Source: Codonopsis lanceolata (lineage: Eukaryota > Streptophyta > Magnoliopsida > Asterales > Campanulaceae). From it: DNA of 64,000 bases. Position numbers and translations under genes: made by a program. The stretch is from the NCBI GenBank assembly GCA_013146195.2, contig CM028377.1, forward strand, positions 103,011,547 to 103,075,546, in the 5' to 3' direction. Position 1 is the stretch's first letter. Each line of letters opens with the position of its first letter. The notes beneath the pieces were generated by a model, which made no database searches, was not told the origin of the DNA, and saw only the letters and a program-made list of their open reading frames with translations. This document shows positions 1 through 10,566 of the stretch, piece after piece.

Positions 1-6
1 TTCTAC

Positions 7-455
7 ATTGTAAGGGATATTTCATAACACCTCTTGCCTGCACCGATTCCGTGTGTTGCAATGGATATTGCATCACACCTCTTACCTGCACTGACTTTCT
101 GTAATGCAATGAATATTGCATCATGTTCTTCTACCGGCACTTACCTTTTGTGTCGCAATAGATATTGCATCACGTCCTGTTAACCCATGTTTAATTTCTA
201 TTTGCAACGAATATTGCATTCAGCCCCACGTTTACCTTTCGTGTTACAATAGATATTGCACCAGTTATTTGCATACACTTTCTCTATTAGTGATGCAATA
301 GATATTACATCAAATACCCGCATCTTGTTTTTTTATGTTGATGAAATGGATGTTACATCGATTATTCGCTTGGAGTTTCTCAGTAAGTGATGCAACGAAT
401 ATTGCATCGGAATTTGCTTAGGCATCTCTGTTAATGATGCAATGAATATTGCATC
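7..455. repeat. 48-bp minisatellite with palindromic core
   Basis: About ten degenerate copies with a spacing near 48 bp. Each carries a core like GATGCAATGAATATTGCATC, in which GATGCAAT and ATTGCATC are inverted around a short centre. Cores lie near 56, 104, 154, 203, 244, 293, 341, 390 and 437. Spacers diverge much more than the cores. The open frame at 116-301 is a by-product of the repeat. The array begins before the window edge. Confidence 0.85.
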
Positions 456-1662
456 AAATATTAGCTTGGTAAAAGAGCTATCCTAAAAAGAAAACTTTCA
501 AAAAAGAGAATTATTTTAGGACAGACTATAAATGAAATAAGGAAAATAATTTTGGGACAGAGGGAATAATAAAATAGCATATTGTAAGTTCTAACACCAT
601 AAAACAATAAAATAATTCAGTTATACTCTCTTCGTCCCAAAATTATTGTCTTGTTTTCATTTTTCGTCTGTCACAAGAAAATTGTCATGTTTGTAATTTT
701 TTTTTTTTTATAAGTAGTCATGTTTGTAATTATTCTTTCTGGACAACATTTTTACAATTTTATCATTACTTTTCCTTACTACTTTAATTATGGGTCATAT
801 ACACATGAACCGTAAATAAAACTACATATTATACCAATACTAACAATAAAGTCCATTGTTTTTCTTAATATGTGTACCGGGTCCAACAGAATAATAACTT
901 CAAGGCAGAGAAAGAACTATGACATACAAAAAAAATCTAAAATATATAAATATTTAATAGCTTAAATATAAAATGATCGTATATATAACAATTTATCTCT
1001 AATCTATATTATAAAACAGTTAGATAATTGACTAAGGTTATTCATTGGCTGAAATTAAATTATCTTAAAAAATTTAACGGCTGAAATTCACCCTCACATT
1101 CATATGTATGAGTAGTTATTCATTTTAACTCCATATTTTTTATTTCCATATTACAAGTCACCCCCTACAATTAATATTATGAGCAGTCACTCATTTTTCT
1201 TCTCTTTATATTTTATCTTCACATTACAAAGTCACACCCTAATACGAATCTTCTGAACAGTCACCCCTTATAAAGCATCGATCCTCAACTATCACTTGAA
1301 GCAATGTACCCCTCAAGTGTAACATTTTATTAAACTACACATTCTATTTAAGCATTGTTATTTCAATTGATGAAATCAGATATAGTGGCATCATGTCATA
1401 GACACGGCCATAAAGATCTAGTTGTTTTATAAACAAACCGTGTTGAGCTTTAGCAACCCCAACATACTCTAGCTTAAGCTTGGATTGTTTATCTAACAAA
1501 TCTATATAATTCAAGCTTGGCTTGTTAGCATTACAGACGAGCATAAACCAAGCCTACCGAGCTACGCCAAACTATATTTACAAACTGTTTGATTCACTTG
1601 CAGCCCTAAATGCTCCTCGTATACCTAGAACTAAATTCTATGATACAATTTATATTCATAAC
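456..1662. other. AT-rich intergenic stretch with Stowaway-like end fragments
   Basis: No gene is supported. A fragment ending TTTTGGGACAGAGGGA near 551-566 and another starting CTCTTCGTCCCAAAA near 626 resemble the ends of Stowaway-type MITEs. They point away from each other, so they do not bound one element. Confidence 0.5.
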
Positions 1663-2591
1663 TAGAGCTGTCAAATTGGGCTAAAGCCCGCGAGCATGCC
1701 CGCCCAGCCACCTAAAAAGGGAGGGTTGGACCGATGAAATAGATGACCATTTGGATGCATACCTCACGGGCTTTACCCGCATGGGCCACGGGTTTTCCCG
1801 GATCGGGGCGGAACAGGCTGCCCACAAAAAGTTAAAACTAAAAAAATTAAAAATTAAAACTTAGATCTTCTCATGTTCTCATACAGTCAATAATACTCGT
1901 TCTATATTTCTCAAAACTCAAAATATCACTGCCGCGTCTTCCTATTCCATCTTCGACTGCGGCAGTGGCGGCGCCTCCAGCTCAGGCAAGTGGCAGCTCT
2001 GTGCATCTCTCTCTCTCTCTCGCTCTTGGTCTCGCGCTCTCTCTCCATCCTACTTCCGCCTTCCAGATCTACACCTCACCATCACAGCCTGGATCACGAC
2101 ACCTCCGGAATCTCTTCACAATCACAACCCCCCAGAATCCAAGAATACTTTATAACTAGAAAAAAAGACCCCTTCCCCTCAGCTTCAAAAGCCAACAGGT
2201 CACCTCGATTAATATACCCTTTATCCCCTTTCCCAAAGAACACCAACTCACCTTCCTTCTTATCATCTGCCATGATTGCAGTTGCTACTATTTGTCCTAG
2301 TAGCTAAGGAAACACTAGTGAGAAACCACAACCAGAAAACCTCTAATTTCTTGTCATGTATATATAGAAAGCATTGATGGACAAAATGAGGTATATATAT
2401 CCATTTATTGAATGGTTTGATGGATGCTATTTTTCTTATCTTCATCTTCTTGTTTCAATATTATTCAATGTTTTAATATTTTTGTGGGCTTGCCCGTTTT
2501 GCCCGCCGCCATGAGTTTTAGGGACCGTCATATTTGCAGGCTTTCTAAGCCTGCGGGTAAACCCACCCTGAGGCCTATTTTGACAGCCCTA
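1663..2591. mobile_element. Non-autonomous hAT-type element
   Basis: The element starts TAGAGCTGTCAAATTGGGC and ends ATTTTGACAGCCCTA, so its termini are inverted repeats of the TAGRGCTGTCAAA type. It is flanked by TTCATAAC (1655-1662) and TTCATAAT (2592-2599), an 8-bp duplication with one mismatch, as expected for hAT elements. GC-rich subterminal stretches (GCCCGC, GCGGG) sit inside both ends. The middle has CT-rich microsatellite sequence. The short frames at 1965-2307 show no transposase motif, so the element is non-autonomous. Confidence 0.8.
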
Positions 2592-4204
2592 TTCATAATG
2601 CAATCTAATTAATTTTCCATTTTCAAAAAACAAAAAATGCTTGATCTTCAATATTTCTCTGATAAATTTTCTCAATTTTGAGACTATAGTCTATCTAATT
2701 ATCCATAAGAAAAAGTAATAATAATAATAATATAATCTCTAACACGTAATATCATTTACCTTGATATAATAATTTCAAATCGTACCCCAAACAATAAACT
2801 TAAAACTACTTAATGTGTTCAAATCCAAATACTGTACAGGGAATAAAATAAAATCTATGTAAACCTTAAAACATGGATGTGGAAGCATTTTTGAGAAATC
2901 CTGAAAATGTGAACTTTTATTTAGTGGCAGAAATATATGAGATGGAGGGAGTATAACATGGCATGCTGTGATCAATGGAAAGAACATTCTAATATAATCC
3001 TTGCAGAATGTAGCAATGTGGAAAGTAAAAGAACCCATGGCAAGGACAAGTATCAGAACATGTACCAAAGACAGAGAGAAAAGACTGCACTTACATGAAT
3101 AACTAGTTCTCTGCATTTTTCTCTTCCCCAATCAATAATTACTTCAAGAGACACCCAACTGCCCACTCACCAGCAAAAAAGAGGGTAAAAAGACGATCCT
3201 TTGAGCAAATGCTTAATTCTTGATCATCACTTGCAGTTTCTCAACAAATGCTTATGACCTACTCCCTACTAACAACACTATTTCTTTTACTAGCAGAGAT
3301 GCCTCACCTGAAGCATCAGCTCATTCGAACTTGAAAGCAAGAACCTCCCACCTGTTTGAATATTTGGTCATTCATTAATTGAACTGCCTGAGAGGCTAAT
3401 TTAACCTGCACTGATCATATAAATTCCAGAATCAAACAAAGACAATGTCATGATACCTCCCAACTTAATCAGCAATCATGGAAAGGCAAAAAAAAAAACT
3501 TTCAAGTATCATAAATAGAGAAAAGGAGAAATGAAGGAGCAGCAACTTTTCATGATTGGTACTGCAAATGAAGGTTTGCATGTTTAAAGAATAACCCTGA
3601 TTCCCAAATACTAGATTAATCTTCTCTGTTACTATATTCTTACAAACTTCAAGACATAAAAATTGATTACACTTGTTTCGAGTTTCAGTTCTCTTGGTTC
3701 GACTTGCATTGACAAACCAAATTACAAGCAAAGATGACCTTTTCCCCAAGGTAGGGGGCATCAAACTTCACTAGGGTAATATGGTTTATGTTCGTGGAAT
3801 TTGGCAACAGTATAGTTTTATACAGCAAAAAGTTCCATTCCATATGTTCAAAGGATGGAGCCTGCATAGCAACAATGTCTTTCTGTAATTACCAATATGA
3901 TCTGGAAAATTTTAGGAATAAAAACATTTTTGTACAAATTTCCCATATAAATTTCCCATACAAATCTAGGTGTAAAGCAAGTGATGGGTTAATCACATGG
4001 TAAGTCGTGATATCTAATCGATCAAATGCTTGCCACCTAAATTTGTATGAGAAATTTGTATAAAATAATTGTATCCCTATCATTACTCATATGATCTATA
4101 GTCAAGTATTAGTACTAACATACTTGCATATAGCCTAAAAAGGTCTGTAGCATGCATGAGTGATAAGACTTAAGATACCTGCTCAGATATTTGACTTCAC
4201 CAAC
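2592..4204. other. Intergenic region and 3' flank of the EMB2759-like gene
   Basis: The region is AT-rich with no coding signal. It should include the 3' UTR of the minus-strand gene whose stop is at 4205, but no polyadenylation site can be fixed. A single Stowaway-like end (GATGGAGGGAGTA) lies near 2940-2953 with no convincing partner. Confidence 0.5.
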
Positions 4205-4405
4205 CTAGACCTCATTTTGTTCGGGAAGACTACGACGAGGCCTTCTATACCATAAATATGCAAGCCATAGAGACCTCAATAATCCTCCATTTGCAAAGTG
4301 TGGAATTAAAATCCGTCCCCAATAGCGATAATATGGGCCTGGCAGTTTTATCAGCGTGAAAAAAATAGTCATGGCAATTAAATGCCAAGGGACTTCAGCA
4401 TCCTC
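4205..4405 (-). CDS. EMB2759: EMB2759-like gene, terminal exon 3
   Basis: Follows a TTTTGCCAG acceptor and starts EDAEVPWHLIAM. It encodes two hydrophobic stretches and a basic tail (RRPRRS) and ends at a stop codon at 4205-4207. The intron before it (4406-5156, 751 bp) holds nothing recognisable. Confidence 0.75.
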   Translation of the reverse strand, partial: EDAEVPWHLIAMTIFFTLIKLPGPYYRYWGRILIPHFANGGLLRSLWLAYLWYRRPRRSLPEQNEV

Positions 4406-7400
4406 CTGGCAAAACAGTAAAATGGTAACTATAGTGAAAACACAAATCATATAGCAATTTTGTTTTTAACTATTCACCATGAATTCTTTATACATCACAA
4501 ATAGACTAATTAGATTAAACAATATCTTAAGCCGTGCCTAAAATGAAAAACAACTAAAAGACAAGAATGATCCCCCTCCCTTCCTGTCCTGAGCAAATTA
4601 TAATATTTAGAGGATATTGCTCAACCCATAAACATGTTTCCCTGTATGTGAAATTTGAATCATACCCTTTAGCGAAATAAGGATAACATGGAACACAATG
4701 GTACAAAGAACTCCATGTGAGGCAAGAACATCAACTTAACTGCAGATGTGATGCATAGATATGTTATGTAACGTGGACTCTCTAAAAATATGTAAAGCAC
4801 ACATGTTGACATGGGACAAAGGCAGGATGTGTAAGACACTTACCATCACATACGTTACCAGCAAGCTTATACTTGCACCCACCATTCAATCCCATGACCA
4901 TGCAACAATGATGCTACAAAGAAAGGAACTACAGTATTTGTTTGTACCCAACAGTGAGAGCACTCTAAAGCAATCACGTATGATTGTCACGAAAGAGGTA
5001 GATAAGCGAGATTTTATTTTTCTTTTTCCGACAACCCAGTTGCCTGTTCTCCAGAACAATCATATGAGTTACCTAATTATGTCAGCGTTAAATGCTTTCT
5101 TGGGATGATTGATTCTTACACTTGCTAAAAGTTAGTGACTCTGCATGATGTCTTACCTTCAGAAATGGAGATATCTCCAAGGCTTTCTCTGCTAAATACC
5201 CAGCCACAGCAGCACCAAGGAGTAGCGGAATAGGGATTAAAGACAACTTCCTTTCATGACCACAATAAGACATCTCACTGAGAGAGACAACTGCCATTAC
5301 AGGTACATACAAGTATTTAATAACTGCCAAAACAAGATCAAGAGTGATCTCAACGAAATTATCCAAGGCTCTACTCCAGGGGAAGCTCTTGACTGGTTGA
5401 GGAGAACTTTCCCACAGTTTCCTTGCCTTGTCAATTATATCTTCTGCACTAAATCTTCCTCCAGATTCATCCGATTGTCCTGCAGTCATGTTCATTGCAC
5501 AAGAAATTCTGGACCCAGCCTCCCTGTGCAACCCATTTGCTTTGAAACTTAACATGCATTTTTGCGTCTTGTTACACCATGAGCACCCCTGCAGACGGAA
5601 TGAGACTTTTGCTATTTCAAATAGAGAACAAATTAAAGAGATTCAAATATCATTGGAAATCAGGGACAGGTTAATTCTGTGCCCAAATTTACTCCAATTT
5701 ACAGGTTACTGTTACTAGCTTTCATACGAGTCACTATGTACATAAACTCATTGCACTGGACTGATACTAATTACTCCCCCCATCCCAAATGAGTGTCTAG
5801 TTTTGAAAATCTTTTCTATCAAAAGAATTGTCCATTTCTCTATGACGTACACTAAATTCACCTTTGTTATCTATAATGTCTCATTGTGCACTTTTTTTTA
5901 TAAGTAAGATAGATATATATAAAAAACTGCTTCAAAAGAGGTGAAGCATCCTATATAAACCGGGAGAAGACATTGAGACCCCACTAACTACCAAAAATAT
6001 TATCCACAAAATCTACAAAAGGATTAGCACCCTGTGAGAACACCTCCCAACACCAAAAATATAGCAGCTGCAGAATTTGATTTTTGATTTCTTCCAAGGT
6101 CTTCTCCTTGTTTTCGAAAGCTCTAAGGTTCCTTTCTTTCCAAATGGCCCAGCACACAGCCAACGGAGCAGTATCCCAAACACTGGTTTTCCTTTTATGC
6201 TTATATAGGGTCCAGCACAGGAGGAGTTGTTTGATCGAATTTGGCATCACCCAAGAAACATTGAATAAATTCAGCACATAGTTCCAAATCTCCCCAGCGA
6301 AAGTGCAATGGATCAGAAGGTGATTTGCACTTTCTTCGTTCCTCTTACACATAAAGCACCAGTTAGTATAGATTTTCTTTCGCTTCCTCAAATTTTCTCC
6401 TGTTAAGATGGCTTCAAGGGCAGCTTCCCACATAAAGAACCTCACTCTAGGTGGAGCCCTTGCCTTCCAAACGCTCTTCCACGGAAAGGCCGTGTCACTT
6501 GTAACTAGGAGATGGTACATGGACTTAACTAAATTATTAACAATGGTGGTGTTTCAAAGAGGCTGAATAATTTCAAGACAGGTGAACAAGTTCAAGCTAA
6601 GGCTAAATATGGGGAATCAAGTTCAAAATGGAAGAGGTTCTGCAGTGCAGTTACATTGGAGAGTTTCAGTAGCTGGAAGTAAAATAGCTAAAGCTAAAGG
6701 GCTGCTGTGTAAATTCTGATAAAAAGCGGTTAGTAGTTAAGCAGTTCATTAATACGGCTTCTTCTCCAGTTATTGCTCTGGATTTTTAGATTAGTATATA
6801 TATTCCTTTCTTCACAATTTGTAACTACAGAACAAAGCGATTGATCAATTCAATATAATAATATTCTTCCTTTCTTTACATGGTATCAGAGCCTCAAACC
6901 ATCCCCTATGATCCTAATGGGAAACTATTGCTTGCTGGAGGAACTCTATTGGACAATCCCTCATACTATAGACAGCTAGTTGGAAAATTGATATACCTAA
7001 CAGTCACTAGACCTGATCTTGCCTTTGCAGCACGGTGTTTAAGTCAGTTTGTTCAGGCACCTAGGCAACCACACCTTAAAGCCCTTCATAGGGTCCTAAG
7101 GTATGTTAAAGCTTCACCAAGTCAAGGGATTTACTTACCTTCAGCAAATCAGCTTCATTTACAAGGCTTCTGTGACAGTGACTGGGCTGGAAATCCCAAT
7201 GATAGGAAATCCATTACAGGATTTTGTATGCTATTAGGAAAGTCCATTATATCCTGGCACTCTAAGAAACAGACTGTTGTCTCAAGATCCTCCACAGAAT
7301 CAGAATACAGGGCCCTAGCTACAGCAAGTTGTGAGGTCATATGGCTCCACAGCTTGCTCAAAGACTTACAAGTTGAGTTACCAGCGCCTATTACCATACA

Positions 7401-9043
7401 CTGTGACAGCTCTTCAGCTATAGCAGTGGCTAACAATCTGGTCTATCATGCAAGGACAAAGCACATAGAACTGGATTGTCACTTCATCCGTGAGAAGATC
7501 AAGACAGGGCTCATATCTTCACAGTACATCTCCACCAAGAATCAGCTAGCAGACATTTTCACAAAGTTCTTGGGAAAAGGTTTGCATTGGAGATTTCTTT
7601 CCAAGTTGGGGATTGTAAGCTTGCATACACCCTCAACTTGTGGGGAGGGTATTAACAATGGTGGTGTTTCAAAGAGGCTGAATAATTTCAAGACAGGTGA
7701 GCAAGTTCAAGCTAAGGCTAAATATGGGGAATCAAGTTCAAAATGGAAGAGGTTCTGCAGTGCAATTACATTAGAGAGTTTCAGTAGCTGGAAGTAAAAT
7801 AGATAAAGCTAAAGGGCTGCTGTGTAAATTCTGATAAAAGGCGGTTAGTAGTTAAGCAGTTCATTAATACAGCTTCTCTCCAGTTATTGCTCTGGATTTT
7901 TAGATTAGTATATATATTCCTTTCTTCACAATTTGTAAATACAGAACAAAGCGATTGATCAATTCAATATAATAATATTCTTCCTTTCTTTACATAAATA
8001 ATTCTTATCTTTCTTCCCATTCCACACAACGGTGTCGACCGAATTCATGTCCATCTTTTGCTTGTACAACAGCTCAAAGAAGTCCCCCAAAATATCCACT
8101 TCCCAATCATGCAAATCTCTCCTAAAAGAAGGGTTCCAAGTGACTGCACCACCATCAGCTAGTGCTACTGAACTAACAAATTCCTCCTTGTTCACAGCTA
8201 GCTGGAACATAGACGGAAAAGATCGCTGTAATTCTACTTCCCCACACCATTTATCGCTCCAAAATTTAACCGATGTGCACTTCCAATGTATACTATGGGC
8301 ACTAAGGGCATTCATGTATAATATATGTAATACTAAATGGCCTAAATCACAACCTTAATTCTTGCAGAAAACTAAAAACAGACCCTCATTTTGGATGGAG
8401 GGAGTACTTTATTTTTAATATTCAAGTCGTGTCCACAGACATGCCACAGAAGCAATATGCAATTTGTGTAGCACCTCCATTGCTTCAGCAGTACTACTAC
8501 TCTGATTCTTCATGAGCCAACCCCAAAAAATCTGTAACAAATAGGCTTCTCAAGGTTCTATATACTCCTTCATGTAAAAGAGACCATTTTTGAAAAACAC
8601 CTTTCTGTTCAAGATTAAACTTTGACTGCAGATTATACAAATTTACTAGAACTAGAAAGTCACATATTGAAATTTTATCACCTCAGATAAAATAAGTATA
8701 TGTTGATTATTGATTTGATATGATGCCCACGTTGACTTCTAAAGATCAGAAGTGGACTACCCGAGCGAAACCGACCGGTAACATGAAATCACCTCTCTCC
8801 AATGCCAGAATTAGAGTAGCTTAAGTATTTCAAAAACATTTCGTAAACCTAAGTTCCCACCCAATACTAGAACACAACACAAGTTACACAACAGAAACTG
8901 AATCGCCAGTTACTACATAAACAGGGAATTACCTTTAAGCCAGAAGATAACGCAGGAGTATTGAGCTTGAGAGCCATAGTAGAAGAAGGTTGGAAGTGAG
9001 CCGAAGCAGAGAGCGTGTGACTGGATGGAAACGAGAAGGCCAT
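4205..9043 (-). CDS. EMB2759: EMB2759-like chloroplast membrane protein (3 exons)
   Basis: Three exons (8933-9043, 5157-5588, 4205-4405) join in phase 0 to give 247 residues. The start is the ATG at 9043; an in-frame TTG upstream is not a start. Both introns are GT-AG (donors AAG|GTAATT and AAG|GTAAGA; acceptors TGCAG and GCCAG). The Ser-rich N-terminus of about 60 residues, poor in acidic residues, looks like a plastid transit peptide. It is followed by a soluble segment with the motif WESSPQPVKSFPW, then hydrophobic spans near residues 115-140, 152-170, 188-200 and 223-234, and the motif IKLPGPYYRYWGR. From memory this resembles the plant-specific protein family of Arabidopsis EMB2759, needed for embryo development. 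The molecular role is unknown to me. Intron 1 is swollen to 3.3 kb by nested insertions but the coding exons are open, so the gene may be functional. Confidence 0.72.
5157..5588 (-). CDS. EMB2759: EMB2759-like gene, exon 2
   Basis: 432 bp, 144 codons, phase 0 at both ends. It opens after a TCTGCAG acceptor with GCSWCNKTQKC and closes at SPFLK|GTAAGA. It carries the conserved-looking soluble segment and two hydrophobic spans. The plus-strand frames at 5256-5718 are antisense shadows. Confidence 0.78.
5984..6529 (-). pseudogene. LINE ORF2 remnant: zinc-binding RT-associated domain
   Basis: Contains the zf-RVT pattern seen in plant LINEs: PPRVRFFMWEA followed by WCFMCKRNEESANHLLIHC with Cys-X2-Cys and His-X3-His-Cys ligands. 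It is followed by a Trp-rich stretch (CWAIWKERNLRAFENK) typical of the segment before the C-terminus. The frame is open over about 178 codons. Its 5' side is cut off by the copia element at 6530. Confidence 0.75.
6535..6880 (+). repeat. 5' LTR of mini copia
   Basis: 346 bp, starting TATTAACAATGG and ending TTTCTTTACA. Both LTRs begin TA rather than the usual TG, so the change predates or accompanied insertion. A TATA-like stretch lies near 6796-6802. Confidence 0.88.
6880..7797 (+). CDS. Copia RT C-terminus and RNase H, open frame
   Basis: Intact frame of 305 codons whose ATG overlaps the LTR/primer-site junction. After about 15 codons from the leader it jumps into the end of a copia polyprotein. 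Recognisable motifs are YRQLVGKLIYLTVTRPDL, then the RNase H blocks FCDSDWAG, SRSSTESEYRA, HCDSSSAI and ARTKHIELD, and the tail NQLADIFTK. The catalytic Asp, Glu and Asp positions of copia RNase H are present. The frame then runs into the 3' LTR, giving a non-pol C-terminus of about 50 residues. In a full copia element this enzyme removes RNA from the RNA-DNA hybrid; here it lacks its RT, so any product would probably be inactive on its own. Confidence 0.85.
   Translation: MVSEPQTIPYDPNGKLLLAGGTLLDNPSYYRQLVGKLIYLTVTRPDLAFAARCLSQFVQAPRQPHLKALHRVLRYVKASPSQGIYLPSANQLHLQGFCDSDWAGNPNDRKSITGFCMLLGKSIISWHSKKQTVVSRSSTESEYRALATASCEVIWLHSLLKDLQVELPAPITIHCDSSSAIAVANNLVYHARTKHIELDCHFIREKIKTGLISSQYISTKNQLADIFTKFLGKGLHWRFLSKLGIVSLHTPSTCGEGINNGGVSKRLNNFKTGEQVQAKAKYGESSSKWKRFCSAITLESFSSWK
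6881..6892 (+). promoter_or_regulatory. Primer-binding site (initiator tRNA-Met type)
   Basis: TGGTATCAGAGC directly abuts the 5' LTR. It is complementary to the 3' end of plant initiator tRNA-Met, the usual primer of plant copia elements. Confidence 0.9.
7650..7994 (+). repeat. 3' LTR of mini copia
   Basis: 345 bp, nearly identical to 6535-6880. It is preceded by the purine tract TTGTGGGGAGGG (7638-7649), the expected plus-strand primer. Confidence 0.88.
7995..8273 (-). pseudogene. LINE ORF2 remnant upstream of the copia insertion
   Basis: Encodes the pattern KFWSDKW, then FPSMFQLAV and FRRDLHDWEVDIL, characteristic of the linker between reverse transcriptase and the zinc-binding domain in plant L1-type ORF2. 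It should be continuous with 5984-6529 once the copia element is removed. Residues before KFWSDKW in the open frame belong to the flanking MITE. Confidence 0.7.
8933..9043 (-). CDS. EMB2759: EMB2759-like gene, exon 1
   Basis: Encodes residues 1-37, beginning MAFSFPSSHTLSASAH. The composition (many Ser and Thr, no acidic residues) fits a plastid transit peptide. It ends AAG|GTAATT, a good donor. The 5' UTR continues to at least 9060; a Helitron begins only 55 bp upstream of the ATG, at 9098. Confidence 0.7.
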
Positions 9044-9097
9044 TCTGCTCAACAGGGTCGGCCTTGTTATTTTGAGGGCCTTGTGTTTAATTTGATA

Positions 9098-9998
9098 CTA
9101 TTTTTACACCCGTGCGTTAAACGCACGTATATATATCTCTTTAAATTAAATTATACACAAATAAAATAATAAATTAAATTAAATTAAAAAAAGATAAAGA
9201 AAAAACATGATGAAGAGAACAAATTATATCGGTATAATTGATATCATTTAATCAAATATTTTATGAATTTTTTAAATCATTTTCTCATTCATAATTTTAT
9301 AGAGTTTAATAATTAATATTTTTTGTTATTAAAATTTAGGATCTTAAGTAGTATAAATAGTAATTCAGATGTATATTCTTCTCTATATAACATATAGATT
9401 TATTAAATATTTAAAATTTGTGGTTGGTATCTACTACTATAATTTAATCGTATATATTCATATGATTTACCAATAAGTTATAATTAATTGTGGTTACTTG
9501 CAAAAATAAATTTTGTTTTGATATTATAATTTCAGATACGATGAAAGAAACACAAAAGTTTCAAATACAGATAAGTCATATATGAAGATTTTCATAGCAG
9601 ACTTTTTATAATTAATTGTGATTATATTTTATTTTGTAATCATGTGTATTCAATGAATATGTTTTTATAACACATTTTTTTTATTCCAGTGTTATTTGCT
9701 CATTTTAATTAATCAGTAAATTAAGTATGTACCAAAAGAGATTTGTATTTAAAGATTTTCACATGGGTGGCTACTCATTAAATACTACTACATAGAAACT
9801 TGGTATTTTCTACAACATGTGCATATTTGCACATTTTCAATAAATCTTGAGAATTGCGTAATCAATTAATCAGATTTGTGTTCCAATGCATGCTAACTAC
9901 TATATAATAATATTCAAAGATGACTTTCTTTTTTTAGCAAGTGCATTTTGACGGGATTTTACCTCTTTTAGACTACCTAGTTTTTATATATATATAGA
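9098..9998 (-). mobile_element. Non-autonomous Helitron 1
   Basis: Read on the minus strand it starts TCTATATATATATAAAAAC (9998 downward) and ends in the hairpin CGTGCGTTTAACGCACG followed by about 10 bases and an imperfect CTRR-like end (ATAG). Host bases A and T flank it, as expected for Helitron insertion between A and T. It shares both ends with 45715-47599 and 55170-57269. It is AT-rich with no Rep/helicase coding, and ends 55 bp upstream of the EMB2759-like ATG, so it may overlap that promoter. Confidence 0.72.
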
Positions 9999-10449
9999 TT
10001 AGACCCCATAACTAATAAACGATAATAGTTAAGACAAAAATAAATTTTGTATTTTATAATATTATAATATTAACATTAGTTTTTATCAAAGAAGTACCAA
10101 AATCACTAATCCTCCCGAATCCCAACTAAAAACTTGATTTTTTTTCCACCTACATTAAAATTGAATTAATTGGACTCAAACAAAAACAAAAAACATCCAA
10201 GACTCGCAATTGATCACTATTTATGAGATATCAAAGTTATATCTCCAACCATAAGTATCAAATTTATAATCTTACATTTATTTATTTTTGTTTTGAACAG
10301 ATGCTTGAATATTTAATGTTTGGATCAGAAACTTATTTGACCACATTGAAATTAGTTAATATTTGGACTAGAAAATAATGAAAAAGACACACACCGACAC
10401 GAGACAAGCCCATGTGGACGGCCAAACTTAACAAAAGTGAAAGAAATAA
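9999..10449. other. AT-rich spacer
   Basis: No gene or repeat structure recognised. The last 9 bases (AAGAAATAA, 10441-10449) are the left target duplication of the next element. Confidence 0.5.
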
Positions 10450-10566
10450 GAGGTGGTTTCCTTTAAGACCGTTTTACGGATCTTTATCGTAAGATGGAGC
10501 CCCATTTAGAAATTCGCGGGTCATAATAAATAAATAATATGTTATATGGGATAACAAAAAATTTGA

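Larger units (their letters stand above)
6535..7994 (+). mobile_element. Internally deleted mini Ty1/copia element
   Basis: The whole element is 1460 bp: 5' LTR, primer-binding site, a single RNase H-containing frame, a purine-rich tract and a 3' LTR. The 5-bp duplication TAAAT (6530-6534 and 7995-7999) marks one insertion event. Gag, protease, integrase and most of the reverse transcriptase are absent. The LTRs differ at seven bases and one indel by my count over 346 bp, so it is the youngest layer of the nest. It lies antisense to the host gene. Confidence 0.9.
5894..8273 (-). mobile_element. 5'-truncated LINE inside the MITE
   Basis: A minus-strand L1-type LINE fragment. Its 3' end is a short A run, read as T's at 5892-5899 on the plus strand. 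The 9-bp duplication TGTGCACTT (5885-5893 and 8274-8282) flanks it. It has coding remnants at about 7995-8273 and 5984-6529, separated by a later copia insertion. Only the region downstream of the reverse transcriptase survives, a typical 5' truncation. Confidence 0.78.
5774..8404. mobile_element. Stowaway-type MITE in intron 1, split by later insertions
   Basis: The left end CTCCCCCCATCCCAAATGAG (5774) is inverted relative to the right end, which closes in TTTTGGATGGAGGGAG (8404). TA dinucleotides at 5772-5773 and 8405-8406 fit a Stowaway target duplication. Removing the inner LINE leaves about 240 bp (5774-5893 plus 8283-8404), the normal size for this class. This is the outermost and oldest layer of the intron nest. 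Confidence 0.75.

Noticed and set aside
7..455. CRISPR-like array
   Set aside because: Regular spacing and palindromic cores, but units are degenerate, spacers are related to each other, and the DNA is plant nuclear.
1344..1544. 66-codon minus-strand frame
   Set aside because: Isolated short frame in AT-rich DNA with no splice context or motif.
4761..5108. 115-codon plus-strand frame
   Set aside because: Lies in intron 2 of the EMB2759-like gene; no recognisable domain and AT-rich composition.
5256..5718. Plus-strand frames across EMB2759-like exon 2
   Set aside because: Antisense to an exon with good splice sites and phase; no motif.
7155..7436. Minus-strand frame across the mini copia RNase H
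   Set aside because: Antisense shadow of a frame with clear RNase H motifs.
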